Both the position numbers and the translations under genes were made by a program. This document shows, in pieces, positions 23,736-29,700 of a stretch of 37,988 nt of DNA. A model generated the notes under the pieces. The model was given only the letters and a program-made list of their open reading frames with translations. It searched no databases and was not told where the DNA came from. This stretch comes from Microcaldota archaeon (lineage in GTDB: Archaea > Micrarchaeota > Micrarchaeia > Micrarchaeales > CABMGC01): positions 1 through 37,988 of the forward strand of contig DAHUYR010000016.1 in assembly GCA_027315135.1 (NCBI GenBank). The letters run 5' to 3'. Each line of letters opens with the position of its first letter. Positions within the stretch are counted from its first letter, which is position 1.

Positions 23736-24656
23736 ATGAAGATACTGCTGCAGTTCCCGGAAGGGCTTAAGGAAAAGGCTCTTGCATATTCAAAGGAGGA
23801 AGAGGCAAAGGGCAACGAGGTTTACGTCTCTGCTTCGCCTACTTTCGGTGCCTGTGACCTTGCACTTGAAGAGGCCAGGATGATAGGAGTTGACAAGCTT
23901 GTACACTTCGGCCATGCAGAGTTCCATAAGGTCGACTTTAATGTTGAGTACAGGGAGTTTGCAGTTGACGCTGACCTGAGCATTCTTGAAGACTCTCTTG
24001 ATGCGCTTAAGGATTATGATAAAATAGGGCTTGTCACGACCATACAGCATATACACCAGCTACCTTATGTCAAGGAGTTCTATGAAAAGAATGCCAAAGA
24101 GGTTGTGATAGGCAAGCCTTATGGATTTGCAAAGAGGGATGGGCAGATTCTCGGATGCGACATAGGAAGCGCTGCAAGGATAGACAGAACGGTTGATGCT
24201 TTTGTATATTTCGGGGGAGGGATGTTTCATCCTTTAGGGGCACTTCTTAATACGACAAAGCCCTTCCTCGTTATTGAGCCTTTCACAAAGAAGGTAGAGT
24301 TCATAGACAAGTATAGGGAGATATACAGGAAGAGGAAGAACGGCAAGATCGCGGTTGCATTGTCGGCAAAGAAGTTTGGGATAGTGGTAAGCACAAAGAA
24401 TGGGCAGCACAACATGAACCTTGCCAAACTTCTGAAAAACAAGATAGAATCGAAGGGCCTGCAGGCAGCGATACTCACTGCGAATACGATAAACTTCGAA
24501 TCGTTGGACAATATGCGTGAGTTCGACGCCTTTGTCAACACTGCCTGTCCAAGAATATCCATAGATGATATAGACAGGACGAGAAAACCGATGCTGAGTG
24601 CCAATGAGCTAAATGAGGTGCTCGAGATGCTCAGCATTCAGACTCTTTCTAAATAA
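23736..24656 (+). CDS. dph2: Diphthamide synthesis enzyme Dph2 (2-(3-amino-3-carboxypropyl)histidine synthase)
   Basis: This 306-residue iron-sulfur enzyme catalyses the first step of diphthamide formation on elongation factor aEF2, using an unconventional radical from S-adenosylmethionine. Three cysteines for the [4Fe-4S] cluster are in the expected places: C40 (TFGACDLA), C141 (QILGCDIG) and C271 (NTACPRIS). Other family segments are HFGHAEF (57-63), IQHIHQLPYVKEF and 'FGGGMFHPLGALL' (159-171). Archaea use one Dph2 homodimer in place of the eukaryotic Dph1-Dph2 pair. Length is slightly short but complete. A T-rich tract and the convergent second pilin gene follow. Confidence 0.94.
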   Translation: MKILLQFPEGLKEKALAYSKEEEAKGNEVYVSASPTFGACDLALEEARMIGVDKLVHFGHAEFHKVDFNVEYREFAVDADLSILEDSLDALKDYDKIGLVTTIQHIHQLPYVKEFYEKNAKEVVIGKPYGFAKRDGQILGCDIGSAARIDRTVDAFVYFGGGMFHPLGALLNTTKPFLVIEPFTKKVEFIDKYREIYRKRKNGKIAVALSAKKFGIVVSTKNGQHNMNLAKLLKNKIESKGLQAAILTANTINFESLDNMREFDAFVNTACPRISIDDIDRTRKPMLSANELNEVLEMLSIQTLSK

Positions 24657-24699
24657 TAAATAAAAAAAGGAGAAGAAAAAATAAAAGAAAATAAAGGTA
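24657..24699 (-). terminator. T-rich termination tract after the second pilin gene
   Basis: The 43 bases between the convergent dph2 and pilin genes are almost all A/G on the plus strand and therefore T/C-rich on the minus strand, directly after the pilin stop. Archaeal RNA polymerase terminates at such T-rich runs, so it fits termination of the minus-strand pilin transcript. Confidence 0.5.
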
Positions 24700-24702
24700 A
24701 CT

Positions 24703-25257
24703 TTATGTTACCTTTACTATCAGTGTTGCAACCTTCACAGCATTCATTGCATTGTTTGGAGGGTTTTGCGAGGTACTATAGTTCAGCCATATGTATCCTG
24801 AGAACTGGCTGCCTATTGAGTTTCCACTCGTGAACTCGGCTCCAGGAACCTGGAAGTAGACCTGCTGCTCTCCTCCTGCTACAAGTGCGCAGTTTCCTCC
24901 GCTTGAGCACATGTTTGTGTTTGAGGATAATGAAGATGCTACAGGGAAACCTGAAGAGGTTGCTCCTGCACTCTGCGGCGCAACACTAAGTATTGCGTTG
25001 TAGACTGTTGATCCACCGTTTTGGCCGAATGTTAATCCGACTAGCAGATTACCTGCATTGGCACCAGTTTCTGTTACGGCTGTCTGGTTAGTACATATGT
25101 AACCTGAAGCTGCTATGCATGACGGATGTAGGAATGCGCTCCCATTGAATACTCCAAGAGCATACAATGCTACTAGCACTATGGCAATAACTAATATTGC
25201 CCAACCATACGTCATGAGGTATTCCATTGCGCTTTGCAATTTGAAATTTTTACTCAT
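24703..25257 (-). CDS. Class III signal-peptide pilin-like protein, paralogue
   Basis: This 184-residue protein begins MSKNFKLQSAMEYLMTYGWAIL. A longer reading from 25320 adds 21 residues, but the ATG at 25257 fits the class III leader and is preceded by AGGTG with a 5-nt spacer. Cleavage before the Gln would leave Glu at +5 and the hydrophobic assembly helix. The mature domain is Ser/Gly/Asn-rich with Cys pairs (MCSSGGNC) and N-x-S/T sites. It shares the leader core QSAMEYLMTYGWAIL with the pilin at 3992-4480 but little else. A TATA-like GCTTTAAATAC lies about 42 nt upstream. It is probably a structural subunit of a surface filament. Confidence 0.88.
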   Translation of the reverse strand: MSKNFKLQSAMEYLMTYGWAILVIAIVLVALYALGVFNGSAFLHPSCIAASGYICTNQTAVTETGANAGNLLVGLTFGQNGGSTVYNAILSVAPQSAGATSSGFPVASSLSSNTNMCSSGGNCALVAGGEQQVYFQVPGAEFTSGNSIGSQFSGYIWLNYSTSQNPPNNAMNAVKVATLIVKVT

Positions 25258-25466
25258 ATCCGCACCTAATTCTATTGATAGATAATTAATAAAGTATTTA
25301 AAGCTTACTAGCAGAGGCACTCTCCTCTAAAAGATTTGGAGCGCAATATGTAGCAACAGCTTGTGCTAAAATAGTTTTAATAATTCTGTTTCCGCATATT
25401 TAGTTTATAGTTCAATATTATAGCCAAGGTAAGATAGTTATTTGGTTAAATTCAGATGTGGTATTC

Positions 25467-25733
25467 ATGAGTATAATAAAGTCCATTGCACACAGAACAG
25501 CAAGATCGAAAAAGGGAGAGTTCGTAGCGTACGTTAGGGATGGATGGAATAGTTACAGCTTTATTTTTTACATAGGCGGCGTTAGCGCCATACTCGGCAG
25601 CCTTTTCGGGATAGCTGGATGGCTCTCGGTATTCGTGACCGTCCTGTTCTTCTACTATGCAGGGAGGTTTACCAGAGAGCTCAAGCTTGAAAGGGAGAGA
25701 TTAAGCAAACGGAAAAGGAAAGAGCAATCATAA
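25467..25733 (+). CDS. Small membrane protein of unknown function
   Basis: This 88-residue protein has two hydrophobic segments (about residues 30-48 and 50-68) in a hairpin, with basic flanks (RTARSKKG before, RERLSKRKRKEQS after), placing both ends in the cytoplasm. ATG at 25467 is preferred over GTG at 25458. The 209 nt between it and the pilin gene are AT-rich and hold only a weak short inverted repeat (AGAGG/CCTCT, 25313-25328). No family is recognised. Confidence 0.6.
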   Translation: MSIIKSIAHRTARSKKGEFVAYVRDGWNSYSFIFYIGGVSAILGSLFGIAGWLSVFVTVLFFYYAGRFTRELKLERERLSKRKRKEQS

Positions 25734-25914
25734 TCTTAAGCGCTACAAGCCCTTCCTGCAGGCGTTATTAGCCATATGCAGGCATTTGTTCTTAAACAGG
25801 GCATCCGCATATGTTTATAAGCCTATTCCAGTGCTTCGCAATGAAACGAATATTTTTAGCTGCCTGAAGTCTGCTTTTAAAGGAATGTTTGGCATATCTT
25901 AGTAAGTGGTATAA

Positions 25915-26280
25915 ATGGCAAAAAGTAAACCAAACTATAATGCATGGGGCCTGAAGTTCATAGGAAGCCTCGTGTATCTTTATGTACTGTATCAGCTTTG
26001 GGTGCCTGGCACTGTGTCAGGACCTTTCGGACCGGTGTTGTTCGGCGCGGCAGCTGTATCTGCAGTAGCCCTGTTCATAACGAATCTGGTATCATTAGCC
26101 ATGCCAAAAGATGAAAAGGCAACAAAGTGGCTAGCCAGCGTAGGATATGTAGGAGGATTTACCCTTCTGGCAGGAGCTTACACGGTAAGCCCAGCAGTTA
26201 TGGCAGATGCCCTTCTTGTAGAAGCTCTTATAGGATTCTTCCTAGTGTATGTAGGGTCTGGAATGGACATGCGCGGCTGA
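25915..26280 (+). CDS. Small four-helix membrane protein of unknown function
   Basis: This 121-residue protein has about four hydrophobic helices (residues near 14-30, 41-62, 73-90 and 97-115) and little else. The N terminus is basic, so the ends are probably cytoplasmic. It ends in a short GMDMRG tail. A TATA-like TTTTAAAGG at 25875-25883 lies about 36 nt upstream, and a second, GTTTATAAGCC (25813-25823), lies further up in the 181-nt gap. A long polypyrimidine tract follows the stop. No family is recognised. Confidence 0.65.
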   Translation: MAKSKPNYNAWGLKFIGSLVYLYVLYQLWVPGTVSGPFGPVLFGAAAVSAVALFITNLVSLAMPKDEKATKWLASVGYVGGFTLLAGAYTVSPAVMADALLVEALIGFFLVYVGSGMDMRG

Positions 26281-26288
26281 AGAGATAT

Positions 26289-26351
26289 CCTTGCTTTTTC
26301 TTTCTTTTATTTTTTTCTTTTTCTTCTTCTCCTTTCTTTTCTTTTGCCTTC
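26289..26351 (+). terminator. Long polypyrimidine (T-rich) termination tract
   Basis: About 60 bases directly after the small membrane protein gene are nearly all T and C, with several T runs of four to seven. This suits archaeal T-tract termination on the plus strand. It is the longest such tract in the window. Confidence 0.5.
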
Positions 26352-26425
26352 ATTATTCTGTATCCCATATATAGCGTAATATTAGATGCAATATGATTTG
26401 CTTATGACAGCATTGCAATACATGT

Positions 26426-26466
26426 ATATCGCTATCGCGTAATATCGCTATTGTGTATATAGCTAT
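26426..26466 (+). repeat. Three 10-bp iteron-like direct repeats upstream of the methyltransferase
   Basis: ATATCGCTAT occurs at 26426-26435 and 26442-26451 and a one-mismatch copy ATATAGCTAT at 26457-26466, with start-to-start spacing of 16 and 15 bp. They end 30 nt before the ATG at 26497, so they may be stacked operator sites. The related ATATATAGCG lies at about 26370. Confidence 0.5.
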
Positions 26467-26496
26467 GCGAATACAAACAGATGAGCGTAGATAATT

Positions 26497-27114
26497 ATGC
26501 CAAATACAAAGATCAATGCTGCAGCCATTAATATGAAGGGTGAGGAGCGCTTTGGTCCAGTATTATCAAGAGCGTATAATCTCTTCGCGCTCGGAGGAGC
26601 GCTTGGAATATACAGGTTTGCATGCAAAGACATACTCTCAAAGAAAGGAAGGTTCAGTCTTCTGGATGTTGGAACTGGTCCAGGCATACTTCCAAAGATG
26701 CTCTCTGCAGATACGAAAAGAATCCGCATATATGCAGTAGACCCGTCCCCATCCATGCTAAGGATAGCTATGAGGAATAACAAAAATCCTGAATCAAAGT
26801 TTGCAATAGGACACAGCCAGAAGCTTCCCTTTGATGCAAAGTTTGATTTGATAATAAGCTCGGTATCCTTCCACCACTGGGCACACAAAAAGGAATCCCT
26901 TGTTTATTTATCAAAATTCCTAAAACAAAGAGGAGAGATAAGAGTTTATGAGCTCCTGAAGAAAGGTAGATTTTTTGATTATTTTGTAGATATGCACAGG
27001 ATGAATAAGGAGGAGTTGCAAAAGGCAGCTAGTGGAACAGGCCTTGCCGTGCGCAGCATTAAGATAAAGGGTGGGTTCATACGTGCAGTCTATGCAAGGG
27101 AGCGCACTATTTAG
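26497..27114 (+). CDS. SAM-dependent methyltransferase (class I, Methyltransf_11-like)
   Basis: This 205-residue enzyme has the Rossmann-like methyltransferase core: motif I LLDVGTGPG (55-63), acidic motif II end YAVDPSPSML (79-88), motif III region HSQKLPFDAKFDLII (106-120), then SSVSFHHW (121-128). The last matches the 'fHH' segment seen in small-molecule or ubiquinone-like methyltransferases. Substrate is unknown. It is 57 nt upstream of the KaiC-like gene start region, which has its own TATA box. Confidence 0.88.
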   Translation: MPNTKINAAAINMKGEERFGPVLSRAYNLFALGGALGIYRFACKDILSKKGRFSLLDVGTGPGILPKMLSADTKRIRIYAVDPSPSMLRIAMRNNKNPESKFAIGHSQKLPFDAKFDLIISSVSFHHWAHKKESLVYLSKFLKQRGEIRVYELLKKGRFFDYFVDMHRMNKEELQKAASGTGLAVRSIKIKGGFIRAVYARERTI

Positions 27115-27176
27115 ATTAAGCACGTTATCAGATACGGCATCTGCGCAATAGAGGCATATCTTCAGAAGCTTATGAC

Positions 27177-27190
27177 AAGGTATAAAATCT
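27177..27190 (+). promoter_or_regulatory. TATA box of the KaiC-like gene
   Basis: AAGGTATAAAATCT contains a strong TATA element. Transcription should begin near 27210, downstream of the ATG at 27172 and upstream of the TTG at 27226. This makes the TTG the likely start. Confidence 0.5.
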
Positions 27191-27225
27191 GTTGCAGGCA
27201 CATATTTTGTTATAGTTGTGATTTT

Positions 27226-27996
27226 TTGGAACGCTGTAAGACAGATATATCAGGGTTTGACGAACTTGTTGAAGGAGGTTTTCCCGTAGGCTCATTAGTA
27301 TTGCTTACAGGCTCTCCGGGAACCGGCAAGACAATATTTGGACTGCAATACATATACAATGGTGCCATGAACGGGGAGAATGGAATCTATGTATGCATAG
27401 AGTCAACTCCGCAGGCGCTTAAGATGCAGGCAGCGCGCTTTGGCATGGATTTTGAGAGCCTTGAGAGGAGTGGGAAGGTCATCTTCTTCCGCGTTCCTGA
27501 GGATGAGAGGAAGTTTGGGATCTTCAAGAAGATTGCAGAATATTCTAACAAGATAAATGCAAAGAGAGTGGTGTTCGACAGTTTGGCTACACTCAATATA
27601 GTTCTGGGCAAATTCGTCTCGTTGTGGGATTACAGCAGCAATAAGAATGAAAATGAGAATGCAGTTGCCAACAAGATACATTCAAGCAACATCAGCTCAT
27701 TTGACAGAATGGTTATCGCAAATAGTATAATAGAGCAGTTAAGACCTATAGGGGCTACGACCCTGCTGATAACATATGGTAATGACAGTCTGAAGAAGAT
27801 GTCATATAATGAAGCTAGCGAGTTCCTGTGCGATGGAATAATAGAATTCTACAATCTGCCTATAGGGATAAAATACTCCAGAAGCATGAGAGTAGGGAAG
27901 ATGAGAAGCACAAAGAACAGCCAGTATGTTCATGAATTTATTATAACTGACAATGGGATAGTAGTCAGTCCTTCGGAGGCGATACGCTTTGAGTAG
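27226..27996 (+). CDS. KaiC-like/RadA-superfamily ATPase (single RecA domain)
   Basis: This 256-residue protein is a single-domain KaiC-like ATPase. From a TTG start it reads (M/L)ERCKTDISGFDELVEGGFP, which is exactly how archaeal KaiC-like proteins begin. Walker A GSPGTGKT (29-36), the 'YVCIESTPQAL' strand, and Walker B VVFDSLAT (115-122) follow. An upstream in-frame ATG (27172) would add an 18-residue Cys-rich leader, but a TATA box lies inside it. Such ATPases act as switches for signalling or regulation. The adjacent V4R-like gene, whose start is 1 nt after this stop, suggests a two-gene sensing module (inference). Confidence 0.9.
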   Translation: MERCKTDISGFDELVEGGFPVGSLVLLTGSPGTGKTIFGLQYIYNGAMNGENGIYVCIESTPQALKMQAARFGMDFESLERSGKVIFFRVPEDERKFGIFKKIAEYSNKINAKRVVFDSLATLNIVLGKFVSLWDYSSNKNENENAVANKIHSSNISSFDRMVIANSIIEQLRPIGATTLLITYGNDSLKKMSYNEASEFLCDGIIEFYNLPIGIKYSRSMRVGKMRSTKNSQYVHEFIITDNGIVVSPSEAIRFE

Positions 27997-27997
27997 T

Positions 27998-28552
27998 GTG
28001 CTTAATCTCTTTGATAGACTTATGGTTGCAAAGGAACTAAATTTCAGCCAAGGCAGCATAAGCCTTTTCGACCATAGGGTTGTTCTTCCGCCAGCCAGGC
28101 TCTTCTCCGAATATATCTATCTTGTGAATAATGATCCCAAATATACCGATATATTATACGAGTCTGCAAGGGTCAGCTTCAGGGATGGAATGGGCAATGA
28201 CCTTCAGAAGAGATTCAAGTTCAGTCTCAATGATTTTTTCAACTGGCTGCCAAAGATAGCAGCGCTGGCAGGCTGGGGGGATTCTTCAATAAAGCAGTTC
28301 ATGCCTGAGAAAAGATATGGAATAATAGAATGCCAGGGCTCTCCAGTAGTACAGGAATTGAGAGGGCGCGTACACGGCCCTGTCGACCATGTCCTAAGAG
28401 GTTTCATAACAGGTAGCACAGAATCCATGTACGGAATAGTTGATGGGATGAACACAGTTGAGGTCGAGTGTGAGAATGACGGCTACAGGGTTTGCAAGTT
28501 CATCTTCAACCCTAAATTAAAAGAAGTAGATGAAAAAACCGGCAGCGTTTAG
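27998..28552 (+). CDS. V4R-like (4-vinyl reductase) ligand-sensing domain protein
   Basis: This protein of about 184 residues has a C-terminal V4R-like domain: HGPVDHVLRGFITGSTESMYG, then VEVECENDGYRVCKFIF. The Cys pair (C158 and C166 with this start) and the preceding Gly-rich segment are the usual V4R features, thought to bind small hydrophobic ligands or metal. The N-terminal part (DRLMVAKELNFSQGSISLFDHRVVLPP) matches the leading strand pair often found before V4R. Starts at TTG 27989, GTG 27998 and ATG 28022 are all possible; GTG is used because it follows the KaiC-like stop directly. It probably tunes the partner ATPase or acts as a transcription-linked sensor (inference). Confidence 0.72.
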   Translation: MLNLFDRLMVAKELNFSQGSISLFDHRVVLPPARLFSEYIYLVNNDPKYTDILYESARVSFRDGMGNDLQKRFKFSLNDFFNWLPKIAALAGWGDSSIKQFMPEKRYGIIECQGSPVVQELRGRVHGPVDHVLRGFITGSTESMYGIVDGMNTVEVECENDGYRVCKFIFNPKLKEVDEKTGSV

Positions 28553-28646
28553 ACAGAATAGACTGCAAATCATAATCTAACTTCCCCATATCGTGCAACA
28601 CGCACAGCTCATAGTAATGGAATCTCAGAATTCGGATTCGCCGGAT

Positions 28647-29147
28647 TCACTTTGCAAACTTTAGGTAAATCCTGCGGTACTGCAATAGCACCGATATGAT
28701 TAGTATCGCAACTATTGCCAAATACGTATATAGAAATGGAGAAGCTGCATTGCTGCCATGGACGCTTGAACCTATGCTGATTGTCAGGACCACGCTTAGA
28801 AGCCCTAGGAAGGCGGCGATCAAAGCATGGACAGTGAATATCATGCTGAATGCAACGCTCTGGTTGCTGTTTGAACCTTGTTTATCCTTGATCCGATAAA
28901 ACAATGAAGGAAGGTTCATTAGATACGGGTATTTCTCAAATAGAGTATATCTGTATCGGATAAACAGAAGCATCACTGCTAGAATGCATGTGAATATGAA
29001 TGGAACTATGAACAGTACTGGCTTTCCAATGTTTCCAAGATAATAGACTCCTAGGACCCAAGAAAAGAGAATAAGTAGCAGTCCTACTATGATAAGCGCT
29101 TTTGCTATATCCTCTAGTCCGTATCTCTTAAGATTCCTATTCACCAT
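28647..29147 (-). CDS. Four-helix membrane protein of unknown function
   Basis: This 166-residue protein has a short basic N terminus (MVNRNLKRYG) and hydrophobic helices at about 15-36, 43-63, 98-124 and 136-156, so both ends face the same side, probably the cytoplasm. The central hydrophilic segment (RYRYTLFEKYPYLMNLPSLF) is basic. No family is recognised. The start is supported by the TATA box 26 nt upstream; the mRNA is leaderless. Confidence 0.7.
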   Translation of the reverse strand: MVNRNLKRYGLEDIAKALIIVGLLLILFSWVLGVYYLGNIGKPVLFIVPFIFTCILAVMLLFIRYRYTLFEKYPYLMNLPSLFYRIKDKQGSNSNQSVAFSMIFTVHALIAAFLGLLSVVLTISIGSSVHGSNAASPFLYTYLAIVAILIISVLLQYRRIYLKFAK

Positions 29148-29166
29148 GAATATATCTTTAGCATAA

Positions 29167-29179
29167 GGTATTTATACGC
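29167..29179 (-). promoter_or_regulatory. TATA box of the four-helix membrane protein gene
   Basis: On the minus strand GCGTATAAATACC is a clear TATA element, centred about 26 nt before the ATG at 29147. Confidence 0.55.
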
Positions 29180-29233
29180 TTGTCAATCTGCAACGAAGCT
29201 GCAAACCGAATAGGATTCAAAGATATTGGAGAG

Positions 29234-29261
29234 TATTGGGTTAGCCAATAGTAGCTAACCC
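29234..29261. repeat. Strong hairpin with an alternative, mutually exclusive hairpin
   Basis: GGGTTAGC (29238-29245) pairs perfectly with GCTAACCC (29254-29261) over an 8-nt loop. The same bases can instead form TATTGG (29234-29239) with CCAATA (29245-29250). It lies 55 nt after the Cys-rich gene stop (minus strand) and about 60 nt before the next TATA box. It could be an mRNA 3' end, a small RNA fold, or a protein site. Confidence 0.5.
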
Positions 29262-29315
29262 GATCATTACCAAATAGCTTTTGCATTAAAGGACTATTTA
29301 CAAGGAGATATTCCC

Positions 29316-29573
29316 TTACTGTTCCTTTTTGCAGTTGCAGTCTTCTCTTCCGCATCCGGATTTGCCTTCGCAACCGCATGCTTCTCCGCCACCGCAGCCA
29401 CCGCTGCCTCCGCAGGCGCATCCTGAATGTGATTTCAGGAACTTAAAGACCTTCTTCTGACCGAGCATGTATCCGGTTATGAAAGCACGGAGTTCCTTCT
29501 CGTCCATTGCATTTAGCATTTCCTGCTTCATCTTCAACTTATCCATATGAGAGTGTTCGTGTTCGTCCTTCAT
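29316..29573 (-). CDS. Cys/Gly-rich small protein, probable metal-binding
   Basis: This 85-residue protein has two parts. Residues 1-50 form a charged helical region with an N-terminal His cluster (HEHSH, residues 5-9) and helix LNAMDEKELRAFITGYMLGQ. Residues 51-85 are a Gly/Cys-rich tail with eight cysteines (C52, C54, C60, C66, C68, C74, C79, C81), several as CxC pairs, suited to binding Zn, Cu or another soft metal like a metallothionein. No signal peptide is seen. A palindrome in its promoter suggests regulated expression. Function in metal storage or detoxification is inference. Confidence 0.75.
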   Translation of the reverse strand: MKDEHEHSHMDKLKMKQEMLNAMDEKELRAFITGYMLGQKKVFKFLKSHSGCACGGSGGCGGGEACGCEGKSGCGREDCNCKKEQ

Positions 29574-29580
29574 TTTATCA

Positions 29581-29601
29581 CTGACTATATTATGCAGTCA
29601 G
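29581..29601. promoter_or_regulatory. Inverted repeat between TATA box and start of the Cys-rich gene
   Basis: CTGACT (29581-29586) and AGTCAG (29596-29601) are perfect 6-bp arms around a 9-bp centre. GACTATAT also recurs directly at 29583-29590 and 29601-29608. The repeat covers the expected transcription start, a suitable place for a repressor, perhaps metal-responsive (inference). Confidence 0.45.
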
Positions 29602-29612
29602 ACTATATATAG
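29600..29612 (-). promoter_or_regulatory. TATA box of the Cys-rich gene
   Basis: The minus strand carries GCTATATATAG, centred about 33 nt before the ATG at 29573. A second AT-rich element inside the palindrome is too close to the start to act as TATA. Confidence 0.45.
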
Positions 29613-29700
29613 CTTGTCCTTTATCTGAGAATAAACGGTTGCTAACAAGCATATGAGGCTTAGAGAGAGTAGTATATGGCGGGGCGCGCCAAGTGGTTGA

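Noticed and set aside
25313-25328. Short AGAGG/CCTCT inverted repeat as an RNA gene
   Set aside because: A five-base stem in an AT-rich gap is expected by chance and no further structure is visible around it.
26463-26888. 141-codon minus-strand frame opposite the methyltransferase
   Set aside because: It lies wholly opposite a gene with complete methyltransferase motifs and has no recognisable domain, so it is a shadow.
27172-27225. Cys-rich N-terminal leader of the KaiC-like protein as a zinc finger
   Set aside because: A TATA box lies in this stretch and the family N terminus begins at the TTG at 27226; the cysteine spacing does not match a standard zinc finger.
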